Part shown: piece after piece, positions 31,004 to 31,198 of the stretch
How positions within the stretch are numbered: position 1 is the stretch's first letter
Layout of the letters: every line of letters starts with the position of its first letter
IMG/VR virus record: IMGVR_UViG_3300029259_000438
Location: 1-31,198 of that record
Source of the DNA: a virus
DNA length: 31,198 bases
Strand: one strand, 5' to 3'
Position numbers and translations under genes: made by a program
The notes under the pieces: generated by a model
The model's input: the letters and a program-made list of their open reading frames with translations, nothing else
Told to the model about the DNA's origin: nothing
Databases searched by the model: none

Positions 31004-31198
31004 ATGAAAAAATCTGAACTTAAAGAAATTATCAAATCTGCTATGTTAGAGGAAGCCGATGATTCTAAAAGAGGAAACAGCGAAGAACAAAAGCGTATGG
31101 AAGGTGCTATCCGTGATGATAGAGACCATATTAAAGATCTTGAAAAAGATATCAAAGATAATGAAGAAAAATTAGCTAAGCTAAAAAAAGACTTTAAA
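31004..31198 (+). CDS. Start of a protein with SELK/LEE-A N-terminus (3' truncated by window edge)
   Basis: At least 65 residues are visible. The N-terminus MKKSELKEIIKSAMLEEADD closely resembles MKSSELKKLIKEAVREAI of the gene at 8892. It carries L15-E16-E17 before A18, the same place as in the two preceding genes. The rest seen is a highly charged helix, probably a coiled coil (IKDLEKDIKDNEEKLAKLKK). It could be a scaffold, core or internal head protein. The frame stays open to the window edge. Confidence 0.72.
   Translation, partial: MKKSELKEIIKSAMLEEADDSKRGNSEEQKRMEGAIRDDRDHIKDLEKDIKDNEEKLAKLKKDFK

Noticed and set aside
1-31198. tRNA genes, CRISPR arrays, insertion sequences, integrase or attachment sites
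   Set aside because: I saw no cloverleaf with a T-loop GTTCRA pattern, no regular direct repeats with unique spacers, no transposase or integrase motifs and no obvious target duplications. A covariance-model tRNA scan was not possible here.

Overview
The window is a gene-dense, AT-rich segment of a tailed-phage genome, or a metagenomic contig of one. Every gene I can support is on the + strand. The baseplate genes (gp5-like spike, gp25-like and gp6-like wedge proteins), a gp55-like late sigma factor, a primase and a RecB-like nuclease place it among T4-like contractile-tailed phages. A bacterial host of the Bacteroidota, probably Flavobacteriia, is suggested by A-rich leaders without clear Shine-Dalgarno sites and by promoter-like TTCGTATATT elements that resemble the Bacteroidota -7 box. 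The host is an inference. I see no tRNA, rRNA, integrase, insertion sequence or CRISPR array.

Layout. (1) 1-3.4 kb is an accessory or early region: the tail end of an unknown gene, a UvsE-type UV-damage endonuclease, a run of small unknown genes, two possible terminators, a noncoding stretch with hairpins, and a 170-base stretch with no cytosine on the + strand. (2) 3.4-5.3 kb carries an HD-domain hydrolase, a small membrane protein and the putative late sigma factor. (3) 5.3-23.2 kb is the baseplate and tail module: gp5-like spike, a composite 646-aa structural protein, gp25-like and gp6-like wedge proteins, a DNRLRE-like structural protein, a 2466-aa giant tail protein and three further structural proteins. 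(4) 23.2-25.4 kb holds a GIY-YIG nuclease, a primase and a PD-(D/E)XK nuclease. (5) 25.4-31.2 kb is the most unusual part. It encodes a P-loop kinase, a 784-aa five-module protein (nucleotidyltransferase, HExxH domain, zinc ribbon, second HExxH domain, HAD phosphatase), conserved small proteins, a second modular protein with hydrophobic helices, and the start of another gene.

How it fits together. Many genes overlap as TAATG or ATGA, which suggests translational coupling inside operons. A TATTTATA element, the reverse complement of the T4 late-promoter core TATAAATA, stands just upstream of at least seven genes or operons. It probably serves the sigma factor encoded here. In region 5, several proteins begin with a short helix ending in L-x-E followed by A, G or N. 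The two modular proteins carry the same tripeptide between their domains. In T4, the prohead protease gp21 cuts after (L/I)-x-E, both in capsid-targeting sequences and in internal proteins. My main hypothesis is that region 5 encodes head-packaged effectors, some made as polyproteins, that are cut inside the prohead and delivered with the DNA. This rests on motif reading only. The protease gene is not in the window.
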